DNA of 64,000 nucleotides from the NCBI RefSeq assembly GCF_001647275.1, contig NZ_LRMM01000010.1, forward strand, positions 1-64,000. The letters run 5' to 3'. The DNA comes from Rufibacter ruber. Its GTDB lineage: Bacteria; Bacteroidota; Bacteroidia; Cytophagales; Hymenobacteraceae. The notes below the pieces were generated by a model. That model was not told where the DNA came from. It saw nothing but the letters and a program-made list of their open reading frames with translations, and made no database searches. Positions 28,212 through 36,605 of this stretch are shown in pieces. The translations under genes and the position numbers were made by a program. The number at the start of each line of letters is the position of its first letter. Within the stretch, counting starts at the first letter, position 1.

Positions 28212-28250
28212 CTGTTTCTGGCCTGTTTTTGTGAAAGTAGGCCCAAAACG
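28212..28250. repeat. HP40 palindrome copy
   Basis: Left arm CTGTTTCTGGCCTG, right arm TAGGCCCAAAACG, centre with GTGAAAG. It is 50 bp after the ABC ATPase stop codon. Confidence 0.8.
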
Positions 28251-28414
28251 GGGCGCACGCTTATGCCAGCCCAAGTCTTTTAAAGAAGAAAACGGCAAAC
28301 GTTAAACAGCTTCTCAGTTTCCTAAAAGAAGTAACTTTTATAGAAAGACAGTCAGAGAAGATTTTCCATTGGTCCACTTCTAGTCTGGGGTAAACCATTC
28401 CGGTTTCCCCTGAT

Positions 28415-28472
28415 GGGCGTATTCTGTTTTTGGGCTGTTTTTCAAAAAACAGCCCCAAAACAGAATACGCCC
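28415..28472. repeat. HP40 palindrome copy with extended arms
   Basis: Core at 28424-28463 with arms CTGTTTTTGGGCTG and CAGCCCCAAAACAG. The flanks GGGCGTATT and AATACGCCC are also perfectly complementary, giving a 58-bp palindrome. These flanks are unique to this copy. Confidence 0.92.
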
Positions 28473-28535
28473 TCTGCGTGGCAAGAAACAGAATTTAGGT
28501 GTACCTTGCATCTCCAAAATTAGCTTATAACCAGC

Positions 28536-29072
28536 ATGATCCTCACTGACCGCCAGATACTGGAAGAAATAGAAAAAGGCACCATTTTGATAGAGCCGTA
28601 TGACCGTACCTGCCTGGGCACCAACTCCTATGACGTTCATCTTGGGAAATACCTGGCCTCTTATAAAGATGAAGTTCTTGATGCCCGCAAGCACAATCAG
28701 ATAGAAACGTTTGAAATCCCCGCCGAAGGGTTTGTGCTGGAGCCCGGCAAATTGTACCTGGGTGTTACCGAGGAATACACCGAAACCCATGCCCACGTCC
28801 CTTTTTTAGAGGGCAAATCAAGTGTGGGCCGGTTGGGCATAGACATTCATGCCACCGCCGGGAAAGGTGATGTAGGCTTCTGCAACCACTGGACCTTAGA
28901 GATCTCTGTCAGCCAGAAAGTGCGGGTTTACCACCAGATGCCTATTGGCCAGCTCATTTACTTTGAGGTTAAGGGCGGTATTGAAAACTACTACAACCAG
29001 AAAAGCAACGCCAAATACAATGACCGCACCGTGTACCCGGTTGAGTCTATGATGTGGAAGAACAACTTTTAA
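28536..29072 (+). CDS. dcd: dCTP deaminase
   Basis: Deaminates dCTP to dUTP for thymidylate synthesis. The 178-residue trimeric enzyme shows GTNSYDVHLG, FLEGKSSVGRLGI (substrate and active-site loop), HATAGKGDVGFCNHWTLE with the catalytic Glu, and a GQLIYFE strand. Length is normal. It stands alone between an ABC ATPase gene and a small secreted protein gene. Confidence 0.93.
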   Translation: MILTDRQILEEIEKGTILIEPYDRTCLGTNSYDVHLGKYLASYKDEVLDARKHNQIETFEIPAEGFVLEPGKLYLGVTEEYTETHAHVPFLEGKSSVGRLGIDIHATAGKGDVGFCNHWTLEISVSQKVRVYHQMPIGQLIYFEVKGGIENYYNQKSNAKYNDRTVYPVESMMWKNNF

Positions 29073-29291
29073 CGCAGTTTCCCTGTGCAAACAATCTTCA
29101 TTGCACCATTCTGTGAAGGCAGTTGCAACAGGGGAAGAATTTCAGGTAAAAGCTGCAAAGCGCTTTGCAGAAAGCAACAAAAGGCGCTTGCCCCCGTTCT
29201 TTTTTACAGGGTAGCCAACTATTTTCCCTTCAGTTTTGTTCTAAGATAGATGGCACGGATGTTGTGTAGTATAAACCAAAACCTGAAGACG

Positions 29292-29774
29292 ATGAAAAGA
29301 TTAGCATATGCATTGGTAGTGATGATGTTAGCTAGTGTGGTTTCTTTCGCCCAAAATACCGGAACCGCCGAGCAACGCGCCCAGAACCTTTCAGATAAAA
29401 TGATCAGAGAACTGCAGTTGAACAACTATCAGTCCCGTAAGATCAGACAGATAAACCTGGAAAAAGCCAGAAAAATGGTGGAGTTTGAGGCCAAGCACGC
29501 CAATGACAAAGCTGAACTGGAGAAATGTATCAATGGGGTGTGTAAGGAGCGGGACGTTGAGCTGGCCAATCTGCTGAGCACTGCCCAGTACTCCCAATAC
29601 TACAGCTCCCGCAAGTCTTTCAATAGTTTTGACCGCGAATATGCTGTAAAATTGCAGAAGCAGAACTCCAAGGTGGCCAAAACCCTGGTTGCCCAAGACA
29701 AGGAAGATGCGAAACGTTCTTTCCCTGCCGCCGAGGTGGCAGTGATCAAAGAGGCTTCTCCTTCTAAGAACTAA
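29292..29774 (+). CDS. Small secreted protein with helical, charged mature part
   Basis: A 160-residue product. The start at 29292 gives a clean signal peptide (MKRLAYALVVMMLASVVSFA, cleavage near residue 20), whereas an ATG at 29250 adds 14 residues before it. The mature part is rich in Lys, Glu and Gln and is helical. It resembles the Spy/LTXXQ-like periplasmic proteins common in Bacteroidota (LNNYQSRKIRQINLEKARKM), but I would not assign it to that family firmly. Two Cys lie in ECINGVCKERD-like context. Confidence 0.75.
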   Translation: MKRLAYALVVMMLASVVSFAQNTGTAEQRAQNLSDKMIRELQLNNYQSRKIRQINLEKARKMVEFEAKHANDKAELEKCINGVCKERDVELANLLSTAQYSQYYSSRKSFNSFDREYAVKLQKQNSKVAKTLVAQDKEDAKRSFPAAEVAVIKEASPSKN

Positions 29775-29790
29775 GACGCCAACTAATTTA

Positions 29791-29833
29791 TAAAAGCAGA
29801 AAGCCGCCCATTCAGGCGGCTTTCTGCTTTTAT
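29791..29833. terminator. Bidirectional terminator between the secreted protein gene and gldC
   Basis: An 18-bp perfect stem, TAAAAGCAGAAAGCCGCC with its complement, around a 6-nt loop. A and T runs at the ends fit termination on both strands of this convergent pair. Confidence 0.92.
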
Positions 29834-29852
29834 AGAAATCTGATCTGGTGAT

Positions 29853-30209
29853 TTAGGACTGGGGGTTCTGGGCTGCGTTTCTTTTTTGCTGTTCTTCTAC
29901 GTGTTGCATTAACTCCTGGCAAAGCGTACGCATTTTCTCAGCCATCACCTTGTCACTGGTGGCTGTCTCTAAACTCTGGGCCATAGCACCAAGGGTGTCA
30001 ATGTAGAAATACTTCATCTCATCTACCGGCATGTCTTTGGTCCAGAGGTCAATTTTCATGGTTCCAGAATCATTTCTGTCCCATAGGGCAATGTTGATGG
30101 CCTTAGCGAAATGGATATCAGTACCGGCATCGGTGGCGGTCCAACTGATGGCCTCTGGTACGCGTTGGTCATCCAGGGCAATACTAAAATGTATCTCTGA
30201 TTTTTTCAT
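29853..30209 (-). CDS. gldC: Gliding motility protein GldC
   Basis: A 118-residue soluble protein found across Bacteroidota and first linked to gliding motility in Flavobacterium, where it is not essential. The family pattern is clear: KKSEIHFSIALDDQRVPEAI at the start, then WTATDAG, ALWDRNDSGTMKIDLWTKDMPVDEM and a helical C-terminus. An ATG three codons earlier (30218) is possible. A -7 box lies at 30254-30261. No other gld gene is nearby, so motility itself cannot be inferred. Confidence 0.92.
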   Translation of the reverse strand: MKKSEIHFSIALDDQRVPEAISWTATDAGTDIHFAKAINIALWDRNDSGTMKIDLWTKDMPVDEMKYFYIDTLGAMAQSLETATSDKVMAEKMRTLCQELMQHVEEQQKRNAAQNPQS

Positions 30210-30253
30210 CTGCTTCATGTTCTTTCGCGCCGGGGCGCTGATTTCTGAAAGCG

Positions 30254-30261
30254 CAAAGGTA
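30254..30261 (-). promoter_or_regulatory. -7 promoter box of gldC
   Basis: TACCTTTG on the minus strand is a perfect TAnnTTTG box, 44 bp before the gldC start. No -33 box is obvious. Confidence 0.45.
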
Positions 30262-30400
30262 AACTGTTTTTCTCAGTTCTGGGAGAAAGTTGAAAAACTC
30301 CGGGCCCATAGCTATTTAAAAGTAGGCCTTTTAGCCATTTCCTAAATTCTATTAAAAACTATCTTTCATTTGAAGATTACTTATACTCAAGATACTATAC

Positions 30401-31199
30401 ATGAAACAACCAGGTTTAACTGTTCTTCTGGCTTTTACAGGTTTAACGGCCTAGAGCCAGACTGACACTGTATATTTAAACCAGTAGTACAAGGCTACAG
30501 CAGAAAAAGAGGGGGCTGTTTATTAAAGAGTTACCACCTATACAGGTTCAAAAAAAGAGAGGAGGCTCCAAAACACTTTTTATAGGTCAGGCCAAAAGTT
30601 TTATGAAGATGCTGCAGTCAAGGTGTCTAAAGACTTATATAAACAGCAAGGGCCTACCAGGTACTATTATAAAAATGGCCAGGTGAAAGAGGGACAACTC
30701 TATACCAGTGCAGAAGTCCAAATAAGCAAATGGCATGAGAACGGCCAGCTCTACTACAGGGGTGTAAAGAGGAACGGCAAGCCGGAAGGTGAGGCGGTTG
30801 GCTACTAACCCAGCTGAAAGTTGCTTAGGCGCGAAATATTCAGCAAAGGGGAGCTGGTGACAGGTGAATGTTTTGCTGAAGATGGTAAAACAACCATCCC
30901 ATATTATCCGCATTTTTCTTTTCCTGATTTTCCGGGAGGCCCAAGCACCCTCATGAAACTGGTGATGACCAGTTTTAAAATGCCGCAGGAAACCAGTAGA
31001 AGTAGGGTCGCAGGAACAACCGTCGTACATTTTATAGTTACAAAGGAAGGCAAGCTCCATTCTCCGTCAATTGTAAAGTATGTTCACCCAGATATTGACG
31101 AGGAGGTATTAAGAGTTGTGAACACGCTGCCCAATTTTGCTCCTGCTCTTGAAGAAGGGAATTGATGACACCTACTCCTTCCCTGTTAGGGTTAGATAA
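30401..31199 (+). pseudogene. Decayed TonB-family energy transducer with MORN-like repeats
   Basis: One reading frame from ATG 30401 encodes a signal peptide-like start (MKQPGLTVLLAFTGLTA), toxin-modulator/MORN-like repeats (YYYKNGQVKEGQLY, WHENGQLYYRGVKRNGKPEG) and a TonB C-terminal domain (VVHFIVTKEGKLHSPSIVK). Five in-frame stops break it: TAG 30452, TAG 30485, TAA 30524, TAA 30806 and TGA 30815. A one-base shift near 31155 restores the expected end (DDTYSFPVRVR, stop at 31197). The rest of the frame is intact. Pseudogene is the simplest reading. Confidence 0.8.
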
Positions 31200-31296
31200 G
31201 AGGCCTGCCTTAAAAAAATAGCTATACAACCAACAGATGAGCCATTCCTTTTGGTAGTACCCCGCTACTAAAAAACACGAATGGCGTGACCTAAAA

Positions 31297-31335
31297 AAGA
31301 AGCCTCCCCAGAGTCACTGGGGAGGCTTCTTTTCT
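31297..31335 (-). terminator. dnaN terminator
   Basis: Perfect 12-bp stem GAAGCCTCCCCA / TGGGGAGGCTTC with a 7-nt loop, followed on the minus strand by TTTTTTAG. It lies 20 bp after the dnaN stop codon and may also stop plus-strand transcripts. Confidence 0.9.
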
Positions 31336-31354
31336 TCTGGATGGAGAAGTAGTA

Positions 31355-32479
31355 CTATACGTAATTGTTCAGCATTACCGGCATTACCAGCATTAAGATG
31401 CTTTCCTCCTCATCTGTGTTGGCTGGCATTAAAAGACCGGCTCGGTTAGGGGTAGACAGTTCCAGCGTGATTTCGTCTGAGTCCATGTTGTTCAGCATCT
31501 CGGTCAGGAATTTCGCGTTGAAACCAATTTCCATGTCCTCGCCGTCATACTGGCACGTAAGACGTTCGCTGGCTTCGTTAGAGAAATCCAGATCTTCTGC
31601 AGAGATCTGTAGTTCACTGCCAGTAATTCTGAGACGGACCTGATGGGTGGTTTTGTTTGAGTAAATAGAGATACGCTTCACTGAGCTCAGGAAGTCATAC
31701 CGGTCAATGCTCAGTTTGTTAGGGTTCTGCACCGGAATCACGTTCTCATAGTCTGGGTAACGCTCATCAATCAGACGGCAGATCATTCTGATGTTGTCAA
31801 AGCTGAAGAAAGCGTTTGAGGTATTAAACTCAACCCGCACCGCCGTAGCCTCACTTGGCAAAGTAGACTTGAGCAGGTTGAATGCCTTTTTAGGAATGAT
31901 AATTGACGTAGCGTTTTCGCTGCCAATATCTTTGCGGCGGTAACGCAGCAGGCGGTGCCCGTCTGTGGCCACAAACGTGATGTTGTCGCTGTTCAACTGG
32001 ATGTAGATACCGGTCATGGCGGGCCGCAACTCATCATTGCTCACCGCAAAGATGGTTTTGGTGATGGCCCGGCTCAACACGTTTGAGGGAATCTCAATGG
32101 CGTTCCCGCCTCTCACCACCGGTACCTTAGGGAAATCAGTGGCATTCTCACCAGACAGCTTGTAACGTCCGTTTGAAGAGCTGATCTCTATGGTGTAAGT
32201 TTCTTCATCAATGGTAAACGTCACCGGCTGGTCAGGCAGGTTTTTCAGGGTATCTATCAAGATACGGGCCGGGGCGGCAATGCGTCCGTTCTCACGGGCC
32301 TCCACGTGTATCTCCGTAATCATGGATGTCTCCAAGTCGCTGGCGGTGATGGTGAGAACACCGTCGTTGATCTCAAACAGGAAGTTTTCCAGAATAGGCA
32401 CTACCGGGTTGTTGGCCACTACCCCGTTAATGCTGGTAAGCTGCTTGAGCAGCGCCGTAGAAGATACAATGAATTTCAT
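31355..32479 (-). CDS. dnaN: DNA polymerase III beta subunit (sliding clamp)
   Basis: Forms the dimeric ring that tethers the replicative polymerase to DNA. The 374-residue protein has the three repeated clamp domains, with MKFIVSSTALLKQLTSINGVV at the start, the central ATDGHRLLRYR motif, and a C-terminal MLVMPVMLN near the client-binding pocket. Length is normal. It is a monocistronic unit with a -7 box and its own terminator. dnaA, recF and gyrA are not adjacent, so this need not be the origin. Confidence 0.96.
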   Translation of the reverse strand: MKFIVSSTALLKQLTSINGVVANNPVVPILENFLFEINDGVLTITASDLETSMITEIHVEARENGRIAAPARILIDTLKNLPDQPVTFTIDEETYTIEISSSNGRYKLSGENATDFPKVPVVRGGNAIEIPSNVLSRAITKTIFAVSNDELRPAMTGIYIQLNSDNITFVATDGHRLLRYRRKDIGSENATSIIIPKKAFNLLKSTLPSEATAVRVEFNTSNAFFSFDNIRMICRLIDERYPDYENVIPVQNPNKLSIDRYDFLSSVKRISIYSNKTTHQVRLRITGSELQISAEDLDFSNEASERLTCQYDGEDMEIGFNAKFLTEMLNNMDSDEITLELSTPNRAGLLMPANTDEEESILMLVMPVMLNNYV

Positions 32480-32515
32480 GCGGTATAGTCGTTTAGCGAA
32501 AGGTCTTTAATAGGG

Positions 32516-32523
32516 CAAAGTTA
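32516..32523 (-). promoter_or_regulatory. -7 promoter box of dnaN
   Basis: TAACTTTG on the minus strand is a perfect TAnnTTTG box, 36 bp before the dnaN ATG. The -33 region shows no clear TTTG. Confidence 0.5.
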
Positions 32524-32915
32524 ACCAAAAAAGGATTTTTTCCTACCGCCACCGCCACCATTCTCCCCTTTTTTTGATCACCGGCAGCGAGGGCGGCTTT
32601 TCAGTTTTCACCGCAACTTCAGCTCTCCCGCCAGCTTTTAGTACCTGTTCCTGTTTTAGGGCTGTTTTTCAGAAAACAGCCCTAAAACAGGAGGTCTTCT
32701 TTAACAGGAACTTGAAGTATTCTGGTACAATAGACACCACAGCCCACAATGGGCATGCAGCACTGAGCCGCCCCCTTTCCTAAAGATGAAACGGAACACC
32801 AAACTATCTGGCCTGAAAGGGACCCTGCCGTCACTTCTAACCCTATAGACAAATGGATCTAGCCTTTCTAATTGAAAGGAACTTGCCAGTTGAAAGGAGC
32901 TTGCCAGTTTGCCTA
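32524..32915. other. Intergenic region between dnaN and a lipoprotein gene
   Basis: About 390 bp hold one HP40 with perfect arms and a near-duplicate GAAAGGAACTTGCCAGTT / GAAAGGAGCTTGCCAGTT at 32875-32909. No gene was supported. Confidence 0.55.
32651..32690. repeat. HP40 palindrome copy (perfect, T-A arm variant)
   Basis: Arms CTGTTTTAGGGCTG and CAGCCCTAAAACAG pair perfectly. Compared with the consensus, the C-G pair is replaced by A-T on both arms, a clear compensating change. TC/GA flanks extend it. Confidence 0.93.
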
Positions 32916-33686
32916 TTACCTGCGCGCCTTTTTCAGGAACCGTTGCTTAGAATCAGAAAAAGCACGTGCCGCGCTGGCCCTATCAGAGCTAGCAGCACTG
33001 GGGGAGAACTGGAACAACAGGTTAGGCTCAGCCAAGGTGATGAAAGATTGCTCATTAAATTGCGAAACCACCTCTAGAACACTGCCTGCCGCCTTTTTAT
33101 CAGCACTTAGAATATGAATTTCATCTGACAAAGAGAAGACTATTTTGGTATTCGTTTTCTGTACCAGCTGCTCTAACTGGGCTAAAGTGCCGCTTCCTTC
33201 AATAGAAACCAAAAATTCATTTGAAACACCCAGCCAGGCATCTACAGCCGGGTCTTCAGAGGGAGTAGAAAAGGTGGGATTGGCAAATAGAACGCTAGGG
33301 TGCTTCTCCAGCCGCTTCATCAGTTTAGTGGCGTCAAAGCAGGTGCTGTTTGGCTTTAGCCGAACAATGGTGAGCACCCCTGAGTATAAGAAGGTCTCCC
33401 CTTCAATGCTGTCCACCTGCGGGTGCAGTGATAAAAGCCACTTTTTTGCCTGTAGGGGCACGCCTTCAGCAAAACCCACCAGCACCAATTTGCCCCAGGC
33501 ATTCCCCAGGCTAACCCGGCCGTCATATTTATGGAAGTAGGAAAAGTCCTGGCAGCTGGCTTCCCGGCTTTCTGAAACCAAGGCAAGCGCCTGGGCCTCT
33601 TCTGAAGGATCTACTACTTCTTTTTCACAGGAAAACAGGAAGGGGAGCGCAAACAGTATAGAAATCTTGAATAGCAGTTTTTTCAT
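32916..33686 (-). CDS. Putative lipoprotein of unknown function
   Basis: A 256-residue product. The start at 33686 gives a lipoprotein signal MKKLLFKISILFALPFLFSC, with lipidated Cys20; an ATG at 33713 would add nine residues before it. The mature part contains two similar alpha/beta stretches (around residues 95-145 and 150-225) that resemble the subtilase propeptide (I9-like) fold. This is an inference from pattern only. The C-terminus is Ser- and basic-rich. I cannot name a family or role. Confidence 0.68.
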   Translation of the reverse strand: MKKLLFKISILFALPFLFSCEKEVVDPSEEAQALALVSESREASCQDFSYFHKYDGRVSLGNAWGKLVLVGFAEGVPLQAKKWLLSLHPQVDSIEGETFLYSGVLTIVRLKPNSTCFDATKLMKRLEKHPSVLFANPTFSTPSEDPAVDAWLGVSNEFLVSIEGSGTLAQLEQLVQKTNTKIVFSLSDEIHILSADKKAAGSVLEVVSQFNEQSFITLAEPNLLFQFSPSAASSDRASAARAFSDSKQRFLKKARR

Positions 33687-33808
33687 TGTAAGAGAAATTA
33701 AACAGAAAATCATCTCTTACGGAATTGGCTTAATTCAAGCCCATTATCTCCCCATATTTCTTAAAATAAATTTTGATAGCACAATACCAATATATCATCC
33801 GCTAAAAA

Positions 33809-35359
33809 TCAGTTTCTCTGCACCATCTCTCCGTTTTTAACCTCTAAGAACTGGCCTTGCATCTTGCTTACTTTCCCGTTAACCAGAATGGTGTCAAACC
33901 CTTCAGCCAGCTGAAATGGGTTTTCATAGGTAGCGGTAGCCTTTACTTTCTCTGGGGCAAAAACCAGTATATCAGCCTTCTTACCAACGGCAATCTCGCC
34001 CCTGTCTGTAAGGCCCAAGGTTTGTGCAGGCAGGGAGGTCATTTTACGGATGGCCTGCGGCAGGGTGAGCAGTTTCTGCTTGACCACGTATTCTTCAATG
34101 ATGAGCGGGAAGGAGCCGTAGCCGCGCGGGTGGCGCATGTCTGGGCCACCATCTGAGCAGATCATGGTGCTGGGGTCTGTGATAAACCGGGCCTGCAACT
34201 CCTGGTCCATCACAAAATACGCCGCTGAGGCCCCGCCGGGTTTGATGTCCTCTATGAGCACGTCTTCAAACGGCTTCTGCTTTTCCTGCGCCAGTTGGGC
34301 CAGCGTCTTGCCCGCAAACGGCCCAGAACCTAGCAGCGTCGCCTCGGGGCCGTTCCTCTTTAAGACGCGGTTACGCAGGTAGGTGGCCAATTCTTTCCGC
34401 CGTGCGGCGACCACCTGCCCGTAATCATGCGGCGGCAAGGCCCACTCCGGGAAGAGAATGCTGATGCCCGTGAACGAGGCCGTGTACGGGTACACATCTG
34501 CGGTGACGCGGATGCCCTGCTGCCGCGCCCGTTCCAGCTGCTGCAAAATTTGCTCGGCGCGTTCCTTGCCTTGGCCATACACCACTTTTATGTGCGACAC
34601 GTGCACCGGGCAATGCTGGCCTTGCATGAGCAGTTCCTCCAAAGAAGCCTCTACGGCGTTGTCATCTTCATTGCGCACGTGGCTGGTAATGAACTTGCCC
34701 TTCTCCCCTACCACTTTGGCCAGATACTCCATCTCATAAGCGGGCGCGTACAAACCGGGCAGGTATTCTAATCCGGTGGAAAGGCCAATGGCACCCAAAT
34801 CCAGTTGCTCCCGCAACAGCTGTCCCATTTTCTCCAACTGCGCCTGGGTGGGCAGGGAGTCATATTTAATGCCCGAAGCCATTCTGATGCTGCCATGCCC
34901 TACAAACGTGGCCATATTCACTTCTGACCCAGTGGCACCTACCCGTTGCAGCCAACTTTCCAGATCTTGGCTGGGGCTGTCGCCGTCGTTGCCCAGGGTA
35001 ATGGTAGTGGCACCCATGGCCAGGAAGTTCATGAAGCCTCTTTTGCCGGTGGGGTTGCCGTGGGCGTGGGTATCAATGAACCCGGGCGTGACTACTTTGC
35101 CTTTGGCGTCAATGGTTTTGGCAACCTGCACCAGGGTTTCGTCTACTTCACCAATAAAAGCAATGGAATCACCGCGCACCAGAATATCAGCGGTGTACCC
35201 TGCTTTGCCGGTTCCGTCCACCACCTGGCCGTTATCAATGAGAACGTCAAAACTTTTGCTGGAATTTGCCTGAAGAAACTTCTGAAATGGACTAACCTTG
35301 GGCGTGCAGCCTGCCAGCACCAACAGGCACAGAAAAGAGAAGAGGGAATTGCGAATCAT
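33809..35359 (-). CDS. N-acyl-D-amino acid deacylase / D-aminoacylase family amidohydrolase (lipoprotein)
   Basis: A 516-residue zinc-dependent amidohydrolase. The start at 35359 gives a lipoprotein signal with lipobox LAGC. The composite beta-sandwich/TIM-barrel layout is shown by ADILVRGDSIAFIG, the metal motif DTHAHG, the central HVRNEDDNAVE, HVSHIKVV, DVYPYTAS and CSDGGPDMRHPRGYGSF, and the final GEIAVGKKADILVF. Family members release D-amino acids from N-acyl forms or cleave D-configured peptides. The envelope location suggests scavenging of D-amino acid or peptidoglycan products. Confidence 0.88.
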   Translation of the reverse strand: MIRNSLFSFLCLLVLAGCTPKVSPFQKFLQANSSKSFDVLIDNGQVVDGTGKAGYTADILVRGDSIAFIGEVDETLVQVAKTIDAKGKVVTPGFIDTHAHGNPTGKRGFMNFLAMGATTITLGNDGDSPSQDLESWLQRVGATGSEVNMATFVGHGSIRMASGIKYDSLPTQAQLEKMGQLLREQLDLGAIGLSTGLEYLPGLYAPAYEMEYLAKVVGEKGKFITSHVRNEDDNAVEASLEELLMQGQHCPVHVSHIKVVYGQGKERAEQILQQLERARQQGIRVTADVYPYTASFTGISILFPEWALPPHDYGQVVAARRKELATYLRNRVLKRNGPEATLLGSGPFAGKTLAQLAQEKQKPFEDVLIEDIKPGGASAAYFVMDQELQARFITDPSTMICSDGGPDMRHPRGYGSFPLIIEEYVVKQKLLTLPQAIRKMTSLPAQTLGLTDRGEIAVGKKADILVFAPEKVKATATYENPFQLAEGFDTILVNGKVSKMQGQFLEVKNGEMVQRN

Positions 35360-35395
35360 AGCTGCAGTCATGGTCTGAAGCCGTAAATTACGCAT

Positions 35396-35875
35396 TGGCT
35401 CTCATTTACCAAACCGCCTCCTGGCTGCTCCGGTCTTTGTGTTTTTATCCTATTCCTGAAAAAGCAGATATGAAACAGAAAGAAAAAGGATGGGTAGATT
35501 AATTAAAAAGAGAGCCTGTTTAGCATTTCCAAAACTGAGCTTTAGATAGCTTCTGTACTGGCGCCAGCACCCGCTTGTGTCGCTGTTTTGGCTCTTCTTT
35601 TGCGAAAACAGGCCAGAAACAGAAGCAAACAACTTCAAAAGACTACCAAAAAGCAGACACTTGCGCCTATGATCAGAAAACACTAAACAGGCTCATAAAA
35701 TAGATTTAACACCTGGTTCTTTAAGATGAAAGATTAGGTGAAAGTTACTATCATTAGGTAAGACATTAATTTATTTATCAAACACAAGCAAAAGATATTC
35801 AGAACGTCCGGAATGATTTTTTTTATATATCTTTACTTAGCATAACCATTTTGGGCTGACTTTTAACATTACGCT
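35396..35875. other. Intergenic region with HP40 between inverted repeats
   Basis: No gene was supported. GAGCCTGTTTAG (35512-35523) and CTAAACAGGCTC (35683-35694) are perfect 12-bp inverted repeats 183 bp apart from end to end. The HP40 at 35583 lies between them. A partial -7 box TATCTTTA (35828-35835) precedes the next gene. Confidence 0.5.
35583..35622. repeat. HP40 palindrome copy
   Basis: Left arm CTGTTTTGGCTCTT, right arm CAGGCCAGAAACAG, centre CTTTTGCGAAAA. It is degenerate, but it is exactly 40 bp. Confidence 0.7.
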
Positions 35876-36535
35876 ATGCGGCTTATCTACTTGATGCTTT
35901 TTATGGCCTGGCTTTTTTCCATGACACCAGGAATTGCCCAAAATGTTCCAAGGCAATATGTAAATGATATGGCAAAGGTGCATGCCACGCACTCCTCCCG
36001 GCAGTTTCATATGAATACTACTGTTGGTGTTGGAATTAATCTTCCGGCTATCCTGCAGAAAATGGCCTATAACCCTGAGTCAGCCTACATCATTACTTTT
36101 AAAGACAGCACCCAGAAGCAAGTTCTCGCTAAGATAAATTTTGAGGACAAGAAGGTATTTCTAATGCCCGCTGTGTCAAAAGCAAAAAAAGACACATTAC
36201 AAAAGCCTATGCGTATTTACCCAAACCAAACATTGTCCATTTTAGCGGTTGATCCCGCTGGTGTTGCCTCTTCAGTAGGTATAGCCAATGATAGTTGTTG
36301 GCTTTTCACAAACATAAAAGGGAGGATCAATGCTTATTCTTATCTACCTAAACCATTTACAGGCAAAATAGGGGAAGATTTTTTTCAATTTATACAAAAA
36401 GATGGCGGCCCTATCCAACCTTTTTCTCCAGAATTACTAAAAGATTTGGTTTCTGACAATGAAAAATCAAAACTAAAATTAAATGTACTGAAATACTATG
36501 AGGCAATGGTAGTATACAATAAGGAAAAAAAGTAG
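35876..36535 (+). CDS. Secreted protein of unknown function
   Basis: A 219-residue product with a signal peptide (residues 1-22, MRLIYLMLFMAWLFSMTPGIA, cleavage after an Ala). The mature part alternates strand-like stretches (YIITFKDSTQKQVLAKINFEDKKVFLMPA) and ends in a basic tail. I do not recognise a family. Its base composition is AT-richer than the flanking genes. It stands alone between the D-aminoacylase and menE. Confidence 0.65.
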   Translation: MRLIYLMLFMAWLFSMTPGIAQNVPRQYVNDMAKVHATHSSRQFHMNTTVGVGINLPAILQKMAYNPESAYIITFKDSTQKQVLAKINFEDKKVFLMPAVSKAKKDTLQKPMRIYPNQTLSILAVDPAGVASSVGIANDSCWLFTNIKGRINAYSYLPKPFTGKIGEDFFQFIQKDGGPIQPFSPELLKDLVSDNEKSKLKLNVLKYYEAMVVYNKEKK

Positions 36536-36605
36536 TGCCGCGTTTATAGCTAAGGCTCTTATTACATAAGGCACTTACAAGATTTTAAATATACTTAAAA
36601 GGCAA

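Noticed and set aside
31355-32479. Replication origin next to dnaN or gyrB
   Set aside because: No dnaA, recF or DnaA-box cluster was seen near either gene. In Bacteroidota, dnaN and gyrB are often away from the origin.
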